A stretch of DNA of 64,000 bases from positions 1 through 64,000 of the forward strand of contig CACHUY010000002.1 of assembly GCA_902583295.1 (NCBI GenBank), in the 5' to 3' direction. Below, one piece after another: positions 41,179 to 52,637 of this stretch. The position numbers were made by a program, and so were the translations under genes. Each line of letters starts with the position of its first letter. Within the stretch, counting starts at the first letter, position 1. This stretch comes from an uncultured Pelagibacteraceae bacterium. Lineage in GTDB: Bacteria; Pseudomonadota; Alphaproteobacteria; Pelagibacterales; Pelagibacteraceae. The notes below the pieces were generated by a model. The model saw only the letters and a list, made by a program, of their open reading frames with translations, had not been told where the DNA came from and searched no databases.

Positions 41179-42477
41179 CTATCTGCCAACACCAAAATAA
41201 TTAATTTTTAATTTTTTCATTCTTAAGGGTGAATACATATTTCTTATATCATATATTTTAAATTTACGTTTTTTAGTTAATTTTTTGAAATTTAATAGTT
41301 TAAAATCATTCCACTCCGTGTGTAAAATGATTAAATCTGCTTTTAAACAAGCATCAGAAATTGTACTACAATAATCTACATTATTAAGACCTTTGAATAC
41401 TTCTTTTTCACCTGAGGGGTCATAATATTTAATTTTACTATTTTTTTTATTGAGATATTTAATCATAGGTATACTCGATGCCTCTCGCATATCATCTGTA
41501 TTTGGTTTAAAAGTTACCCCCAGAAAGGTGATAATTTTATTTTTTAAATTACTTCCAAGAATTTTTTCAACTCTCTTAATTAGTAAAGTTCTTCGCTTTT
41601 CATTTGAACTAATTACGCTTTTAACAATAGACAAATTAGTTTTGAATTTATTTCCAGTTTCAATTAAAGCACGTGTATCTTTTGGAAAGCAGGATCCACC
41701 ATAAGACGGTCCTGCTCTTAAAAATCTATCACCGATACGTTGGTCTGAGCCCATACCGAGAGCTACATCTTTAACATCGACATCTGCTTTTTCACACAAA
41801 TTAGCTATTTCATTTATAAATGAAATCTTTGTCGCTAAAAAAGCATTTGAAGCATACTTGATAAGTTCTGCAGCTCTTCTTGAAGTATTAAAATATCTAC
41901 TTACTTTTTTTATAATCGGTAAATAAAGAGATTTTAAAATTTTGTTAGCTTTCTTACTATCAGTACCAATGATCACTCTGTCAGGATAGATAAAATCTCG
42001 TATTGCCTCACCCTCTCTTAAAAATTCAGGATTTGATACAACGTCAACTAATTTCTTTTTCTTTAAATTATTAAAAATTTTTTCTATTTGATCTCCAGTA
42101 GAAACAGGTACTGTAGATTTAGTAACTATTATTTTATATTTTTTTATCAGCTTCTTTAAATCTTTAGCAACACTAAAAACATATTTCAAATCAGCTAAAT
42201 TAGAGTTTTTTTTGGATGGAGTTCCAACACAAATAAAAATAATATCTGAATTTGTTACTGCTTTTTTTAAATCTGATGTAAAAATTAATCTTTTTTGTTT
42301 AAAATTTCTTTTTAAAATTTCTTCAAGACCAGGTTCAAAAATTGGGACTATACCTTTATTTAATAAATCAATTTTTTTTTGATCTTTATCTACACAGTAA
42401 ACTGTATTTCCAACATCAGAAAAACATACTCCACTTACAAGACCAACATAGCCAGTACCTATCATGCAAAGTTTCAT
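41179..42477 (-). CDS. ugd: UDP-glucose 6-dehydrogenase
   Basis: 432 aa; MIGTGYVGLVSGVCFSDVGN, VSNPEFLREGEAI, GPSYGGSCFPKDTRAL. Confidence 0.96.
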   Translation of the reverse strand: MKLCMIGTGYVGLVSGVCFSDVGNTVYCVDKDQKKIDLLNKGIVPIFEPGLEEILKRNFKQKRLIFTSDLKKAVTNSDIIFICVGTPSKKNSNLADLKYVFSVAKDLKKLIKKYKIIVTKSTVPVSTGDQIEKIFNNLKKKKLVDVVSNPEFLREGEAIRDFIYPDRVIIGTDSKKANKILKSLYLPIIKKVSRYFNTSRRAAELIKYASNAFLATKISFINEIANLCEKADVDVKDVALGMGSDQRIGDRFLRAGPSYGGSCFPKDTRALIETGNKFKTNLSIVKSVISSNEKRRTLLIKRVEKILGSNLKNKIITFLGVTFKPNTDDMREASSIPMIKYLNKKNSKIKYYDPSGEKEVFKGLNNVDYCSTISDACLKADLIILHTEWNDFKLLNFKKLTKKRKFKIYDIRNMYSPLRMKKLKINYFGVGR

Positions 42478-43289
42478 AATTTTCCTATTTCTACATTAGA
42501 TTTTATAAATCCATCCATTGTACCGCAGTCCAAATATTTACCTGTAAAATTATGAGCAATAAATTTTTCATTATCATTAATTAAAGACTGTATTGCATCT
42601 GTTATGTGAATTTCACCTCCTTTACCAGGTTTTTGGTTTAATAATTTTTTAAATATTGTCTTTGGTAGAATATATCTGCCAATTACCGCTTTATTTGAGG
42701 GGGCATTTTTAATAGATGGTTTCTCAACAACATCTTTAATAATAAAATTATTTTTAGATACTTTTTTACTTAAATTATATATACCCCACCTAGTAACTGT
42801 TTTTTTTTTAACTTTCATACTCGCCATTACTGATGATTTATGTTTCTTATGAGCAGAAATCATAGATTTTGAACAATTGTGTTTCATTATTAAATCATCA
42901 GGTAATAACATTAAGAAATATTTATCTTTAATAAATTTTTTAGTTTTTAAAACAGCATCACCTGTGCCGTTAGGTTTATTTTGATAAACAAATTTTATCA
43001 TTTTTTTGTATTTAAGAATTTTTTGGTACTCCTCAATAATTTTTGGATCTTTTTTCTTTTTAATAATATTCTTATAAAATTTATCACTGTAAAAATATTT
43101 TTTGATCATTATTTTCTTCTTGGAAATAATAAAAATTATCTCTTTAATTCCAGCGTCGATACATTCTCGTAATATATATTCAATTCCTGGCTTACCATTT
43201 ATAGGCAATAGTTCTTTAGCAAAAACGCTTGTCAAAGGTAATAATCTGGTACCGAGACCAGCCAATGGAATAATAGCTTGTTTAATCAT
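42474..43289 (-). CDS. galU: UTP-glucose-1-phosphate uridylyltransferase
   Basis: 271 aa; QAIIPLAGLGTRLLPLTSVFAKELLPINGKP, GKGGEIHITDAI. Confidence 0.94.
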   Translation of the reverse strand: MIKQAIIPLAGLGTRLLPLTSVFAKELLPINGKPGIEYILRECIDAGIKEIIFIISKKKIMIKKYFYSDKFYKNIIKKKKDPKIIEEYQKILKYKKMIKFVYQNKPNGTGDAVLKTKKFIKDKYFLMLLPDDLIMKHNCSKSMISAHKKHKSSVMASMKVKKKTVTRWGIYNLSKKVSKNNFIIKDVVEKPSIKNAPSNKAVIGRYILPKTIFKKLLNQKPGKGGEIHITDAIQSLINDNEKFIAHNFTGKYLDCGTMDGFIKSNVEIGKL

Positions 43290-43323
43290 TTAAATGTTTT
43301 ACTTATTTAAGACTTTTACTCAA

Positions 43324-44139
43324 ATGAAAATTTTATTAAATAAGACATCATTGACTAAATCATTGAGGCAATTTAGTGACATTGGGTTTGTTCCCACTAT
43401 GGGTTCAATACATAAAGGACATTTATCACTAATTAGTAGATCGAATCAAATTTGTAGTAAAACAGTAGTTAGTATTTTTGTTAACCCAAAACAATTTAAT
43501 AATAAAAAAGATTTTAAAACTTATCCCAAAAATATTAAGAATGATATAAAGTTAATAAGTAAAACAAAAAAAGTTGATTTTCTCTACGTTCCAAAATTAA
43601 CGGATATTTTTAAAAATAATAAGAAACCTAAAATTAAACTAATCAAAATAGATAAAATTTTGTGTGCTAAATTTAGAAAAGGACATTTTGAAGGTGTGTT
43701 AGATGTAATGGATAGGCTAACTAGTATAGTGAAGCCAAATAAAATTTTTATGGGTATTAAGGATTTTCAACAGTTATTCTTGGTTAAAAAATATTTAAAA
43801 AAAAAATATAATACTGATGTAATAGGATGTAAAACTATACGTAATAAAGATAGACTTGCACTTTCCTCTAGAAATTATTTGTTATCAAAAGAAAATCTTA
43901 TTATAGCAAGTAAAATAATAAAAAAATTAATTATTTTAAAAAAAAATATTAAATTAAAAAAAAATAAAAATAAATATTTACTAGCTGTAAAAAAAGATCT
44001 TCAAAAACAATTTAAAATTAAAATTGATTACTTAGAACTCAGAAATATTGATAATTTAAAATTATCAAATGTTATAGATAGATCGCGATTATTTGTGTCG
44101 TATTATTTGAATGGTGTAAGATTGATAGATAATCTATAA
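43324..44139 (+). CDS. panC: Pantothenate synthetase
   Basis: VPTMGSIHKGHLSLI, VSIFVNPKQFNNKKDF, RNKDRLALSSRNYLL; ATG at 43324 preferred over track start 43294. Confidence 0.93.
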   Translation: MKILLNKTSLTKSLRQFSDIGFVPTMGSIHKGHLSLISRSNQICSKTVVSIFVNPKQFNNKKDFKTYPKNIKNDIKLISKTKKVDFLYVPKLTDIFKNNKKPKIKLIKIDKILCAKFRKGHFEGVLDVMDRLTSIVKPNKIFMGIKDFQQLFLVKKYLKKKYNTDVIGCKTIRNKDRLALSSRNYLLSKENLIIASKIIKKLIILKKNIKLKKNKNKYLLAVKKDLQKQFKIKIDYLELRNIDNLKLSNVIDRSRLFVSYYLNGVRLIDNL

Positions 44140-44140
44140 G

Positions 44141-45514
44141 TTATAAAAAATAAGCCCCAACACCTAAAAAAGATACAAAACCAATTACATCAGTGATTGT
44201 GGTGACAAATACACTTGATGCTATCGCTGGGTCAATGTTCATTTTTTTAAGAGTAAACGGAACTAATATTCCAAATAAACCTGCAATAATCATTGTTAGA
44301 ACCATTGAGATAGCAATTATTATGGAAAGCAGATTATCTTGAAACCATATTTGAACAACTATTGCGCTTATAACTGCAAATATAACTCCATTTAATATAC
44401 CTATTGAAAACTCTTTAAAAACATTTGATGAAAAATTATTTTTAGTTAGATCATTAGTTGCAATAGTTCGAACAGTGACTGCTAGAGTTTGCATTCCAGC
44501 ATTTCCACCCATTGATGCCACTATAGGCATTAAAAAAGCTAGCACAACCATTTGTTCAATAGTTGCACCAAACAAACTTATGCACCAAGTAGCAAGAAAT
44601 GCTGTAAATAAATTTAATAGCAACCAATTAAATCTTCTCTTTGTTTTTGTTATTACTCCATCTGTGATTTCCTCATCACCAACCCCTGCTAAACGTAATG
44701 CATCTTCTTCAGCTTCTTCTTTTAATACTGTTAAAACATCGTCATTCATGATCATACCAACTAGCTTATTATTTTTATCAACAACTGCTGCTGAATTTAG
44801 ATTGTAATTTTCAAATAGATTTGCAACCTCCTCCCTGTCCATATCAACTGGTACTAATAATTGAGACTCTGACATTACAGTTGCCATTTTGGTATCTCTT
44901 GGTGATGTTAATACCTTAGAAGATGGAACTGTACCAACAGGATTAAAGTCTTCATTAACTATAAATATTTCTAAAAATTCCTCAGGTAGATCCTTGTTTT
45001 CTCTTAAATAATCAATTGTTTGTCCTACAGACCAATTACTAGGTATAGCAGTAAATTCTCTTTGCATTAATCTAGCAGCTGTATCTTCGGGATAACTCAA
45101 ACTCTCCAATAAAGCAAAACGATCTTTGGGTGGTAAAGAACTTAGAATATTATTTTTATTTTCTTCAGGAACATTTTCTAAAATAGATATTGCATCATCA
45201 GAGTCTAAATTTTTAATAATACTTACAATTGAATCAGATGATAAATTAGTAATAATTTCTGTTTGTATAGACTCGTTTAACTCAACAAATACTTCTGGAT
45301 CTATATTAAAGTTATTAAGTTTAATTAAACTTTCTCTATCATTTTGACTTAAATGTTCAATTATATCTGCCGCATCAGCTGGATGCATTTCGCTGAAAGA
45401 ATTGGTGATAAATTGAGCGTCATTGTTAGCTATTTTTGAAGTAACAACTCTTATGTACTCTTTATTAAATTCAAAATTTACTTTTTTATCTTTAGTTTTT
45501 TTTGTTAAAGACAT
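44141..45514 (-). CDS. mgtE: Magnesium transporter MgtE
   Basis: 457 aa; MHPADAADIIEHL, CBS domains, C-terminal MPIVASMGGNAGMQTLAVTVR. Confidence 0.95.
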   Translation of the reverse strand: MSLTKKTKDKKVNFEFNKEYIRVVTSKIANNDAQFITNSFSEMHPADAADIIEHLSQNDRESLIKLNNFNIDPEVFVELNESIQTEIITNLSSDSIVSIIKNLDSDDAISILENVPEENKNNILSSLPPKDRFALLESLSYPEDTAARLMQREFTAIPSNWSVGQTIDYLRENKDLPEEFLEIFIVNEDFNPVGTVPSSKVLTSPRDTKMATVMSESQLLVPVDMDREEVANLFENYNLNSAAVVDKNNKLVGMIMNDDVLTVLKEEAEEDALRLAGVGDEEITDGVITKTKRRFNWLLLNLFTAFLATWCISLFGATIEQMVVLAFLMPIVASMGGNAGMQTLAVTVRTIATNDLTKNNFSSNVFKEFSIGILNGVIFAVISAIVVQIWFQDNLLSIIIAISMVLTMIIAGLFGILVPFTLKKMNIDPAIASSVFVTTITDVIGFVSFLGVGAYFL

Positions 45515-45575
45515 AGTTCTACCTATAATTTAGATTTGCACTATTAATACATAATAAAGATAATACAATTTATAA

Positions 45576-46193
45576 ATGAATATAGAGATCAAAAAGTCAG
45601 TAAAACCGGTAAATTATATTGATGCCATTAATATTATGGAAGAAAGATTAGAGCAAATATTTAATAATAAAAAGAATGATTTGATTTGGACCTTAGAGCA
45701 TGAGGAAATTTACACTGCTGGAACTAGTTACAGCAAAAATGACATTATTGATAATTCGATAAAAATCATTCAGACCAACAGAGGTGGAAAGATTACTTGT
45801 CATGGTCCTGGACAATTAATTTTTTACTTTGTTTTAGATTTAAGAAACAAAAAAGATATTAGAAAATTTATTAATTCTATTGAAAAAACAATTATAGAAA
45901 CCTTAAAAACTTTTAATATAGAGACATTTGCTGATAAAGATAACATTGGGATCTGGTATAATGAAAACGGTAAAGTAAAAAAAGTTGCAGCTATTGGAGT
46001 AAGAGTGAAAAAATGGATTGCTTATCACGGTTTTGCTATAAATATAGACAATAATTTAGATCAATATAAAAAAATTATACCTTGTGGTATAAAAGATAAA
46101 GGAATAACAAATCTCAGAAAAATTAAAAATAAAGATTATTCAAAATTGGGAGATTTATTAATAGAAAAATTTATTTCAAACCTGAGAAACTAA
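45576..46193 (+). CDS. lipB: Lipoyl(octanoyl) transferase
   Basis: 205 aa; [59 protein letters not shown]. Confidence 0.95.
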   Translation: MNIEIKKSVKPVNYIDAINIMEERLEQIFNNKKNDLIWTLEHEEIYTAGTSYSKNDIIDNSIKIIQTNRGGKITCHGPGQLIFYFVLDLRNKKDIRKFINSIEKTIIETLKTFNIETFADKDNIGIWYNENGKVKKVAAIGVRVKKWIAYHGFAINIDNNLDQYKKIIPCGIKDKGITNLRKIKNKDYSKLGDLLIEKFISNLRN

Positions 46194-47088
46194 GTCTTTT
46201 TGTTTTCAGTAAATTTCTAAAATAGTCAGGTAATATAGCTGTATAAGTGTGTTTAACATTATTAATGATAAATTTTATCTGATATGAGTGTAGCATTAAA
46301 TTTTTATTAATGCCTCTAGTAGAATTTGATAATCTATATTTAATATCTCCAAAAATTGGATAACCTAACGCATACAATTGTTTTCTTAGTTGATGCTTAC
46401 GACCAGTTATTGGCTTTAGTTCGACTAAACTTGCCTCAGAATTTTTGTCAAGTACTTTGTATAATGTTTTAGCTTTTTCTATAATTTTTTTTTCCCCATC
46501 ATATCTAATTAAATCATTATTCCATTCACCAGAATCTTTAACAAGTTCACCATGACAAATAGCTAAATAAGTTTTGTGAACTTTCCTTAGTCTAAATAAA
46601 GAAGTTAATAATTGTGCACTTTCTCTATTTTTTGCCATAATAAATACTCCAGATGTATCTTTGTCTAAACGGTGAACCGAAAATGGTTTTGTGCCTTGGA
46701 AGATTTCACTTTTAGAAAAAATATCAACAAGGTTTTTTTTCGATTTAGTTCCACCTTGAACTGATATTCCAGAAGTTTTATTTAATACTACAAAATTTTC
46801 ATTATTATCAATTATTTGATCTTCATTTGATTTTATAACTTCCTTGGATGGTTCAAATTTAATTTTTTTTTGTACAATCGTCTCTTTGAATTCGATATTA
46901 AATAAATCAATATTATCTTTTGTGCTAATTTTATGTGAACTTTTAATTTTTTTTTTATTTAATTTAATTTTACCTGAACGTAAATATTTTTCTATTAGTC
47001 CTTGGGGTATCTTTCCAAAATTAAACCTGATCCATCGATCAATTCGCATATCATTACACGTTGAGTCAACGATGTAAGACTTTTTCAT
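46171..47088 (-). CDS. RluC/RluD-family 23S rRNA pseudouridine synthase
   Basis: 305 aa; [32 protein letters not shown]-terminal S4-like. Confidence 0.92.
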   Translation of the reverse strand: MKKSYIVDSTCNDMRIDRWIRFNFGKIPQGLIEKYLRSGKIKLNKKKIKSSHKISTKDNIDLFNIEFKETIVQKKIKFEPSKEVIKSNEDQIIDNNENFVVLNKTSGISVQGGTKSKKNLVDIFSKSEIFQGTKPFSVHRLDKDTSGVFIMAKNRESAQLLTSLFRLRKVHKTYLAICHGELVKDSGEWNNDLIRYDGEKKIIEKAKTLYKVLDKNSEASLVELKPITGRKHQLRKQLYALGYPIFGDIKYRLSNSTRGINKNLMLHSYQIKFIINNVKHTYTAILPDYFRNLLKTKRLSFSGLK

Positions 47089-47098
47089 AACTCTAAAT

Positions 47099-47539
47099 TT
47101 ATGCTGATGCTTGTTTTTCTACAGCCTTTGGTGCTTCTTTAGTTGTGTCTTTTTTTGGTTTATCTACTCTTTTGGCTTCTAGATCTCTATCAATAAATTC
47201 AATTATTGCCATTGGTGCATTATCACCATATCTAAATCCAGACTTGATAATTCTAGTATATCCGCCTTTTCTGTTTTCGTATCTTTTAGATAGTGTTTTT
47301 TTTACTTTATTAGCAGACTTAATATCTTGAAGTTGAGAAACCAACATTTTAGTTGTTTGTAAAGTTTCCTTCTTTCCCAAAGTAATAATTTTATCTGCTT
47401 GAGGTTTTAAAAATTTAGCTTTTGGCAAGGTAGTTTTAATTTGCTCATATTTTATTAAAGAGTTAAGCATGTTTTTTAATAGAGCTTTTCTATGTTCAGA
47501 AGTTCTGTTTAACTTCTTATTAGCCATTTTGTGTCTCAT
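47099..47539 (-). CDS. rplQ: 50S ribosomal protein L17
   Basis: 146 aa; HKMANKKLNRTSEHRKALLKNM. Confidence 0.97.
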   Translation of the reverse strand: MRHKMANKKLNRTSEHRKALLKNMLNSLIKYEQIKTTLPKAKFLKPQADKIITLGKKETLQTTKMLVSQLQDIKSANKVKKTLSKRYENRKGGYTRIIKSGFRYGDNAPMAIIEFIDRDLEAKRVDKPKKDTTKEAPKAVEKQASA

Positions 47540-48567
47540 TAGATGGCTTCCTCCAATTTTTTAGACATTTCTGCAATATTGTCTGGTGGCCAGTTAGGTA
47601 TTTCCATGCCTAGATATAATGACATTCCAGTTAGAACTTCTTTAATTTCATTTAAAGATTTTCTTCCAAAATTAGGAGTTCTCAGCATTTCGCCTTCAGA
47701 TTTTTGAACTAAATCTCCAATGTAAATAATATTATCATTTTTTAAACAGTTCATAGATCTAACAGATAGTTCTAACTCATCTACTTTTCTTAATAAATTT
47801 TTATTGAATTCAGGTTCTGTAGAAACTTCTTTCACTGGAGCTTCAACAGGTTCATCAAAGTTAATAAACATTTTTAGTTGATCTTGGAAAATTCTTGCCG
47901 AATAAGCAACAGCATCCTCAGCTGATATAGATCCGTTAGTTTCAACTTCCATAATTAGTTTATCATAATCAAGTGCTTTTCCTTCTCTCGCAGTACTTAC
48001 AGAAAATGATACTTTTTTTACCGGACTGTAAAGAGAGTCAATAGCAATTAATCCTAGCGGTGGCTCCTCTGGCTTATTAAGATCAGCGGGCACATAACCT
48101 TTTCCAGTATTAACATTCATTTCCATGTGAAAAGAAGTTTTTTCGTCAAGATTACAAATTACTAACTCAGGATTTAATATTTCAACATCAGCTACAGGTG
48201 CAATATCAGATGCTTTAATTTCACCTGGTCCTTTAGCGTCTAGAACTAATTTTTTTGTACCTTCTGAATTACATTTTAAGGCTAAAGATTTAACGTTTAA
48301 AACAATATCAGTAACATCTTCTCTAACACCTTTAATTGATGTGAATTCATGTAAAACACCGTCTATTTGTATTGATGTAACTGCTGCTCCTCTTATAGAA
48401 GAAAGTAAAATTCTTCTAAGTGAATTTCCTAAAGTCAGGCCATAGCCTTTTTCTAATGGTTCAGCAACTATTTTTGCATGAGTTAAGTCATCACTTATTT
48501 GTACATCTAGTTTTGATGGCTTAATTAATGACTTCCAATTTTTTATATTGACATTTTCAACTTCCAT
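47539..48567 (-). CDS. rpoA: RNA polymerase alpha subunit
   Basis: 342 aa; [23 protein letters not shown]-terminal [11 protein letters not shown]-like. Confidence 0.98.
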   Translation of the reverse strand: MEVENVNIKNWKSLIKPSKLDVQISDDLTHAKIVAEPLEKGYGLTLGNSLRRILLSSIRGAAVTSIQIDGVLHEFTSIKGVREDVTDIVLNVKSLALKCNSEGTKKLVLDAKGPGEIKASDIAPVADVEILNPELVICNLDEKTSFHMEMNVNTGKGYVPADLNKPEEPPLGLIAIDSLYSPVKKVSFSVSTAREGKALDYDKLIMEVETNGSISAEDAVAYSARIFQDQLKMFINFDEPVEAPVKEVSTEPEFNKNLLRKVDELELSVRSMNCLKNDNIIYIGDLVQKSEGEMLRTPNFGRKSLNEIKEVLTGMSLYLGMEIPNWPPDNIAEMSKKLEEAI

Positions 48568-49016
48568 TAAACTCTCCTTTTTTTTGGTGGTCTAGTCCCA
48601 TTATGAGGCATGGGTGTAGTGTCCTTAATAGACAAAATTTTAAATCCTCTGGCTTGTAAAGCTCTCAAAGCAGTTTCTCTACCTGATCCTGGTCCTTTTA
48701 CCTCAACAGATAAAGTTTTCATTCCATACTCTAGTGCTTTTGAAGCAGCGGAGTCTGCAGCAATCTGTGCAGCATAAGGAGTAGATTTTCTTGATCCTTT
48801 AAAACCTTTTTGTCCGGCTGAAGCCCAAGATATTACATTGCCATTTGTGTCAGCTATTGAAATTATTGTGTTATTAAAAGTTGATTGCACATACGCAATT
48901 CCATTTAAAATGTTCTTTTTAACTTTTTTCTTTTTTGAATAAGAGCTTTTTGCACTCTTCTTTGAAGATTTCTCGACCTTCTGATCGTTATTTTCAATTT
49001 TATCAGATTTTGCCAT
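48567..49016 (-). CDS. rpsK: 30S ribosomal protein S11 with basic N-terminal extension
   Basis: 149 aa; [53 protein letters not shown]. Confidence 0.97.
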   Translation of the reverse strand: MAKSDKIENNDQKVEKSSKKSAKSSYSKKKKVKKNILNGIAYVQSTFNNTIISIADTNGNVISWASAGQKGFKGSRKSTPYAAQIAADSAASKALEYGMKTLSVEVKGPGSGRETALRALQARGFKILSIKDTTPMPHNGTRPPKKRRV

Positions 49017-49018
49017 TA

Positions 49019-49402
49019 CTATTTTTTAGTTGGTGTTAATTTTTTTCCAGCAATTGCTATCGCTTTCCCTTTTCTTGTTCTTGCATTACATCTTGTTCTT
49101 TGACCTCTAACTGGTAATTTTTTTCTATGTCTGGTTCCTCTATAACAAGCTAGATCGATTAATCTTTTTATGCTGAGTGAATAATCTCTTCTAAGATCTC
49201 CTTCAACTTTAAAATTTTGGTCGATATACTCTCGTATTTTTAATATTTCATCGTCAGTAAGCTCGTTGACCCTTTTTGCTTTTGGGATTTCAAGTGAAGA
49301 ACAAATCTGATTAGAAAATTTATCTCCTATTCCATAGATATAGGTAAGTCCAATGTGGACAAGTTTGTTCTGTGGAATATTTATACCTGCGATACGAGCC
49401 AT
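49019..49402 (-). CDS. rpsM: 30S ribosomal protein S13
   Basis: 127 aa; [26 protein letters not shown]. Confidence 0.97.
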   Translation of the reverse strand: MARIAGINIPQNKLVHIGLTYIYGIGDKFSNQICSSLEIPKAKRVNELTDDEILKIREYIDQNFKVEGDLRRDYSLSIKRLIDLACYRGTRHRKKLPVRGQRTRCNARTRKGKAIAIAGKKLTPTKK

Positions 49403-49457
49403 AAGTTTTGTGATAAATTGTGACTTTTATATAAGAAGATTAATCAAAGTCAACGCC

Positions 49458-50021
49458 TTAAACATTGATAAAAGTGTCTATTTTATTGGTTATTTGTTCA
49501 ATTTCATCACTTCCATCAATTTCGCGGAAATTAGAATTTTTAGAATAGAAATCTAAAACTGGTTTAGTTGTTTCCATATAAGTGTCATATCTTTTTAAAA
49601 TTGTATCCAACTCATCATCTGATCTTTTTTCTAGGATTTTTCTTTTCTGTATTCTTTTGATTATTGTCTCTTTATTAACGTTAAGAAAAAAAACAAAATC
49701 AATCTTCTGATTTGATCTAGCAAGTAATAAGTCTAGATTTTTTGCCTGATTTATTGAACGTGGATAGCCATCAAATATTAATTTGTTTTTTTTTTGGGGA
49801 TCAAATACATGCTTTTCTAAAAGTTGATTAACAATAACATCACTAACAAACCTCCCATCATTCATTACATCAATAATTTTTATACCTATTTCCGAATTAT
49901 TTTTTATCTCTTCTCTTAAGATATCTCCTGTTGAAATTTGAAAATTACTAAGTTTTTTCACTAAATATTTAGCTTGAGTTCCTTTACCAGCACCCGGAGG
50001 TCCAAATAAAATTATATTCAC
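49458..50021 (-). CDS. adk: Adenylate kinase (short-LID form)
   Basis: 187 aa; LFGPPGAGKGTQAKYLVKK, FDGYPRSINQAKNL, KRSDDELDTILKRYDTY. Confidence 0.96.
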   Translation of the reverse strand: MNIILFGPPGAGKGTQAKYLVKKLSNFQISTGDILREEIKNNSEIGIKIIDVMNDGRFVSDVIVNQLLEKHVFDPQKKNKLIFDGYPRSINQAKNLDLLLARSNQKIDFVFFLNVNKETIIKRIQKRKILEKRSDDELDTILKRYDTYMETTKPVLDFYSKNSNFREIDGSDEIEQITNKIDTFINV

Positions 50022-51302
50022 TTATCTACCAAATTTAGTTTTTTTTATTAATTGTTCGTACTGTGAACTCATCAATCTAGTTTGTATTTGTGTTACAGTA
50101 TCGATGGCTACTACTACAACAATTAAAATTGAGGCACCACCCAAATAAAAAGGAATAGGATAATTTGCAATTAAAAATTCAGGCATTAAACATACCAAAG
50201 TTAAATATAAAGCACCAATAGTAGTAAGTTTGGTAGAAATATTTTCAATATACATTGCAGTGCTTTCACCTGGTCTAATACCTGGAACAAACCCACCATA
50301 TTTTCTTAAATTTTCTGCCGTCTCTGTTGGGTTAAATGTTATAGAAGTGTAAAAAAAAGTGAAAAATATTATCCCAGATGCATAAAGTAACATATATAAA
50401 GGCTGACCTTGAGTGAAAAATGAGCTTAAATTTAAAAAAGTCTCATTATCTGAAAACGAAAAATTTGAAAAAGTCACTGGTAATAATAAAAGTGCAGAAG
50501 CAAATATAGCTGGTATTACTCCTGCTTGATTTATTTTTAAAGGTAAATGTGATGATTCTCCACCATACATTTTATTCCCCATTTGTCTCTTTGGGTAATT
50601 GATAAGAATTTTTCTAAGTGCTCTTTCCATAAATACAACAAACAATATTGTCAAAATCAGTAGAACAAAAATAGCTAATATCATAAATGTTGATACTGCA
50701 CCCGTTCTTCCAAGTTCAAAAGTAGTTACAAGAGCTCTAGGTATTTCTGCAACAATCCCTGCAAAAATTATCAACGATATACCATTACCAATTCCTCTTT
50801 GAGTAATTTGTTCACCTAGCCACATTAAAAATATAGTGCCGGCTACAATAGTTGTTACAGTTGTGATTTTAAAGAAAGCTCCAGGATTAATAACTAAATC
50901 TGCTGAAGACTCTAAACCAACTGATAATCCATAACCTTGTACAGTTGCTAACAAAACAGTTCCATATCTTGTAATTTGTGTAATTTTTGCTCTGCCAGTT
51001 TCACCCTGTGCTTTTAGATTTTTAAAATAATCAGATACACCAGTTAAAAGCTGTACAATAATTGCTGAAGAAATATATGGCATGATACCAAGAGCAAAAA
51101 TAGCCATTCGGCTAACAGCACCACCAGCAAATACATTAAACATTCCAAGTAATCCCTTTTGATTACCATCCATCATTATTTTTAATTGTTCTGGATCTAT
51201 ACCTGGAATAGGAACAAATGTTCCAAATCTATATACAGCAAGGATAAAAATAGTAAATATTATCCTATTTCGTAAATCAACTGTTGATGATGAAGCACTC
51301 AT
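50022..51302 (-). CDS. secY: Preprotein translocase subunit SecY
   Basis: 426 aa, about 10 TM; LGIMPYISSAIIVQLL, GIGNGISLIIFAGI. Confidence 0.97.
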   Translation of the reverse strand: MSASSSTVDLRNRIIFTIFILAVYRFGTFVPIPGIDPEQLKIMMDGNQKGLLGMFNVFAGGAVSRMAIFALGIMPYISSAIIVQLLTGVSDYFKNLKAQGETGRAKITQITRYGTVLLATVQGYGLSVGLESSADLVINPGAFFKITTVTTIVAGTIFLMWLGEQITQRGIGNGISLIIFAGIVAEIPRALVTTFELGRTGAVSTFMILAIFVLLILTILFVVFMERALRKILINYPKRQMGNKMYGGESSHLPLKINQAGVIPAIFASALLLLPVTFSNFSFSDNETFLNLSSFFTQGQPLYMLLYASGIIFFTFFYTSITFNPTETAENLRKYGGFVPGIRPGESTAMYIENISTKLTTIGALYLTLVCLMPEFLIANYPIPFYLGGASILIVVVVAIDTVTQIQTRLMSSQYEQLIKKTKFGR

Positions 51303-51311
51303 ATCAATTAA

Positions 51312-51764
51312 CTATTTTTTTAGTTGAATAGATCCACCAATTTTTTCAAGTTTTTCTATTGCGGACTTTGAGGCTAAATCTGCTTCAATATTAATTTTAT
51401 CCTTAACTTCACCTGTACCTAAAATCTTAAGTTTTTTTGAATTCTTGTTTATTAATTTTAACTTCTTTAATAATTCAGAATTAAGCACTTCGTTAGGATT
51501 TATATTTTTCTTATCAATATATGATTGAATTTTTTCTAAATTTAAAATTGCTACTAGATCTTTTGAAATGGGATTAAATCCTCTTTTTGGTAACCTTCGA
51601 TACAGTGGCATTTGACCACCTTCAAAACTTTTAATAGCAACACCGGATCTTGATTTTTGACCTTTAACTCCTCTACCAGATGTTTTACCTTTGCCAGAAC
51701 CAATACCTCTACCAACTCTAATTTTAGATTTATTTATCTTTTCTCTATTATTTAAACTAATCAT
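51312..51764 (-). CDS. rplO: 50S ribosomal protein L15
   Basis: 150 aa; [25 protein letters not shown]. Confidence 0.97.
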   Translation of the reverse strand: MISLNNREKINKSKIRVGRGIGSGKGKTSGRGVKGQKSRSGVAIKSFEGGQMPLYRRLPKRGFNPISKDLVAILNLEKIQSYIDKKNINPNEVLNSELLKKLKLINKNSKKLKILGTGEVKDKINIEADLASKSAIEKLEKIGGSIQLKK

Positions 51765-52279
51765 TATCCTCTTTTTTCAACTATTTCTGAAATTTTCTTA
51801 TTTCTTATTGCAGATATTTGTTTGGGTGAACTTTGTTTCAACAAAGCTTTCATTGTAGCTCTAATAACATTATGTGCATTAGAAGTACCCATTGATTTAG
51901 CCACAATATCTTTTACACCTAAAACTTCACAAACAGCTCTAACAGGTCCTCCTGCAATAATACCTGTTCCTTTTGATGCTGCTCTTAAAACAATTCTGCC
52001 AGAACCATCTTTTGCCTTAACATCATGATGTATAGTTCTGCCTTCCCTAAGGGGAATATGAGTAAGTTTTCTTCTAGCCATTTCATTAGCTTTTTTTATT
52101 GCATCTGGAACTTGTTTCGCCTTTGCATGAGCTATTCCAATTTTTCCAGCTTGATTGCCAACTACGACTAGTGCTGAGAAACCAAATCTTCTTCCACCTT
52201 TCACAACTTTAGTAATTCTATTTATGTGAACTAATTTTTCCAGTATATCGTCATTTTTTTTATCTTTAAAATTTTCCAT
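51764..52279 (-). CDS. rpsE: 30S ribosomal protein S5
   Basis: [41 protein letters not shown]; internal ATG at 52279 chosen (track 52297). Confidence 0.96.
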   Translation of the reverse strand: MENFKDKKNDDILEKLVHINRITKVVKGGRRFGFSALVVVGNQAGKIGIAHAKAKQVPDAIKKANEMARRKLTHIPLREGRTIHHDVKAKDGSGRIVLRAASKGTGIIAGGPVRAVCEVLGVKDIVAKSMGTSNAHNVIRATMKALLKQSSPKQISAIRNKKISEIVEKRG

Positions 52280-52280
52280 A

Positions 52281-52637
52281 TTAAAATTCCATTCCATTTT
52301 CTCTTAAGGTTTCAGCAAAAGCTTTTACTCTTCCATGATACTTATAAGAACCCCTATCAAAATAGATTTTGGTTATATTTTTTTCTTGGGCCTTTTTTGC
52401 CAATTTTTGTGCCACCAGTTTTGATAGTTCGGTTTTGTTAACTTTTTCTTTAGATTTAAGATCTTTTTCAACTGAAGATGCGGACAATAAAGTTACTTTT
52501 TTAATATCATCAATTATTTGAGCCGAAATGTTTTTTGCTGATCTAGAGATGCTTAATCTGAACCTATCGTTTCCAGCAACTCTTTTAACCTTATTGCTTA
52601 CTCTAAACCTTTTTCTAATACTTGTGTTTAGTTTCAT
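52281..52637 (-). CDS. rplR: 50S ribosomal protein L18
   Basis: 118 aa; [36 protein letters not shown]. Confidence 0.96.
   Translation of the reverse strand: MKLNTSIRKRFRVSNKVKRVAGNDRFRLSISRSAKNISAQIIDDIKKVTLLSASSVEKDLKSKEKVNKTELSKLVAQKLAKKAQEKNITKIYFDRGSYKYHGRVKAFAETLRENGMEF

Noticed and set aside
43921-43990. Lys-rich repetitive stretch in panC as a possible frameshift or repeat
   Set aside because: Reads in frame through to the conserved C-terminus; AT-biased Lys/Ile codon usage explains it.
49458-50021. Adenylate kinase LID domain loss as a novelty
   Set aside because: Short-LID bacterial adenylate kinases are well known.
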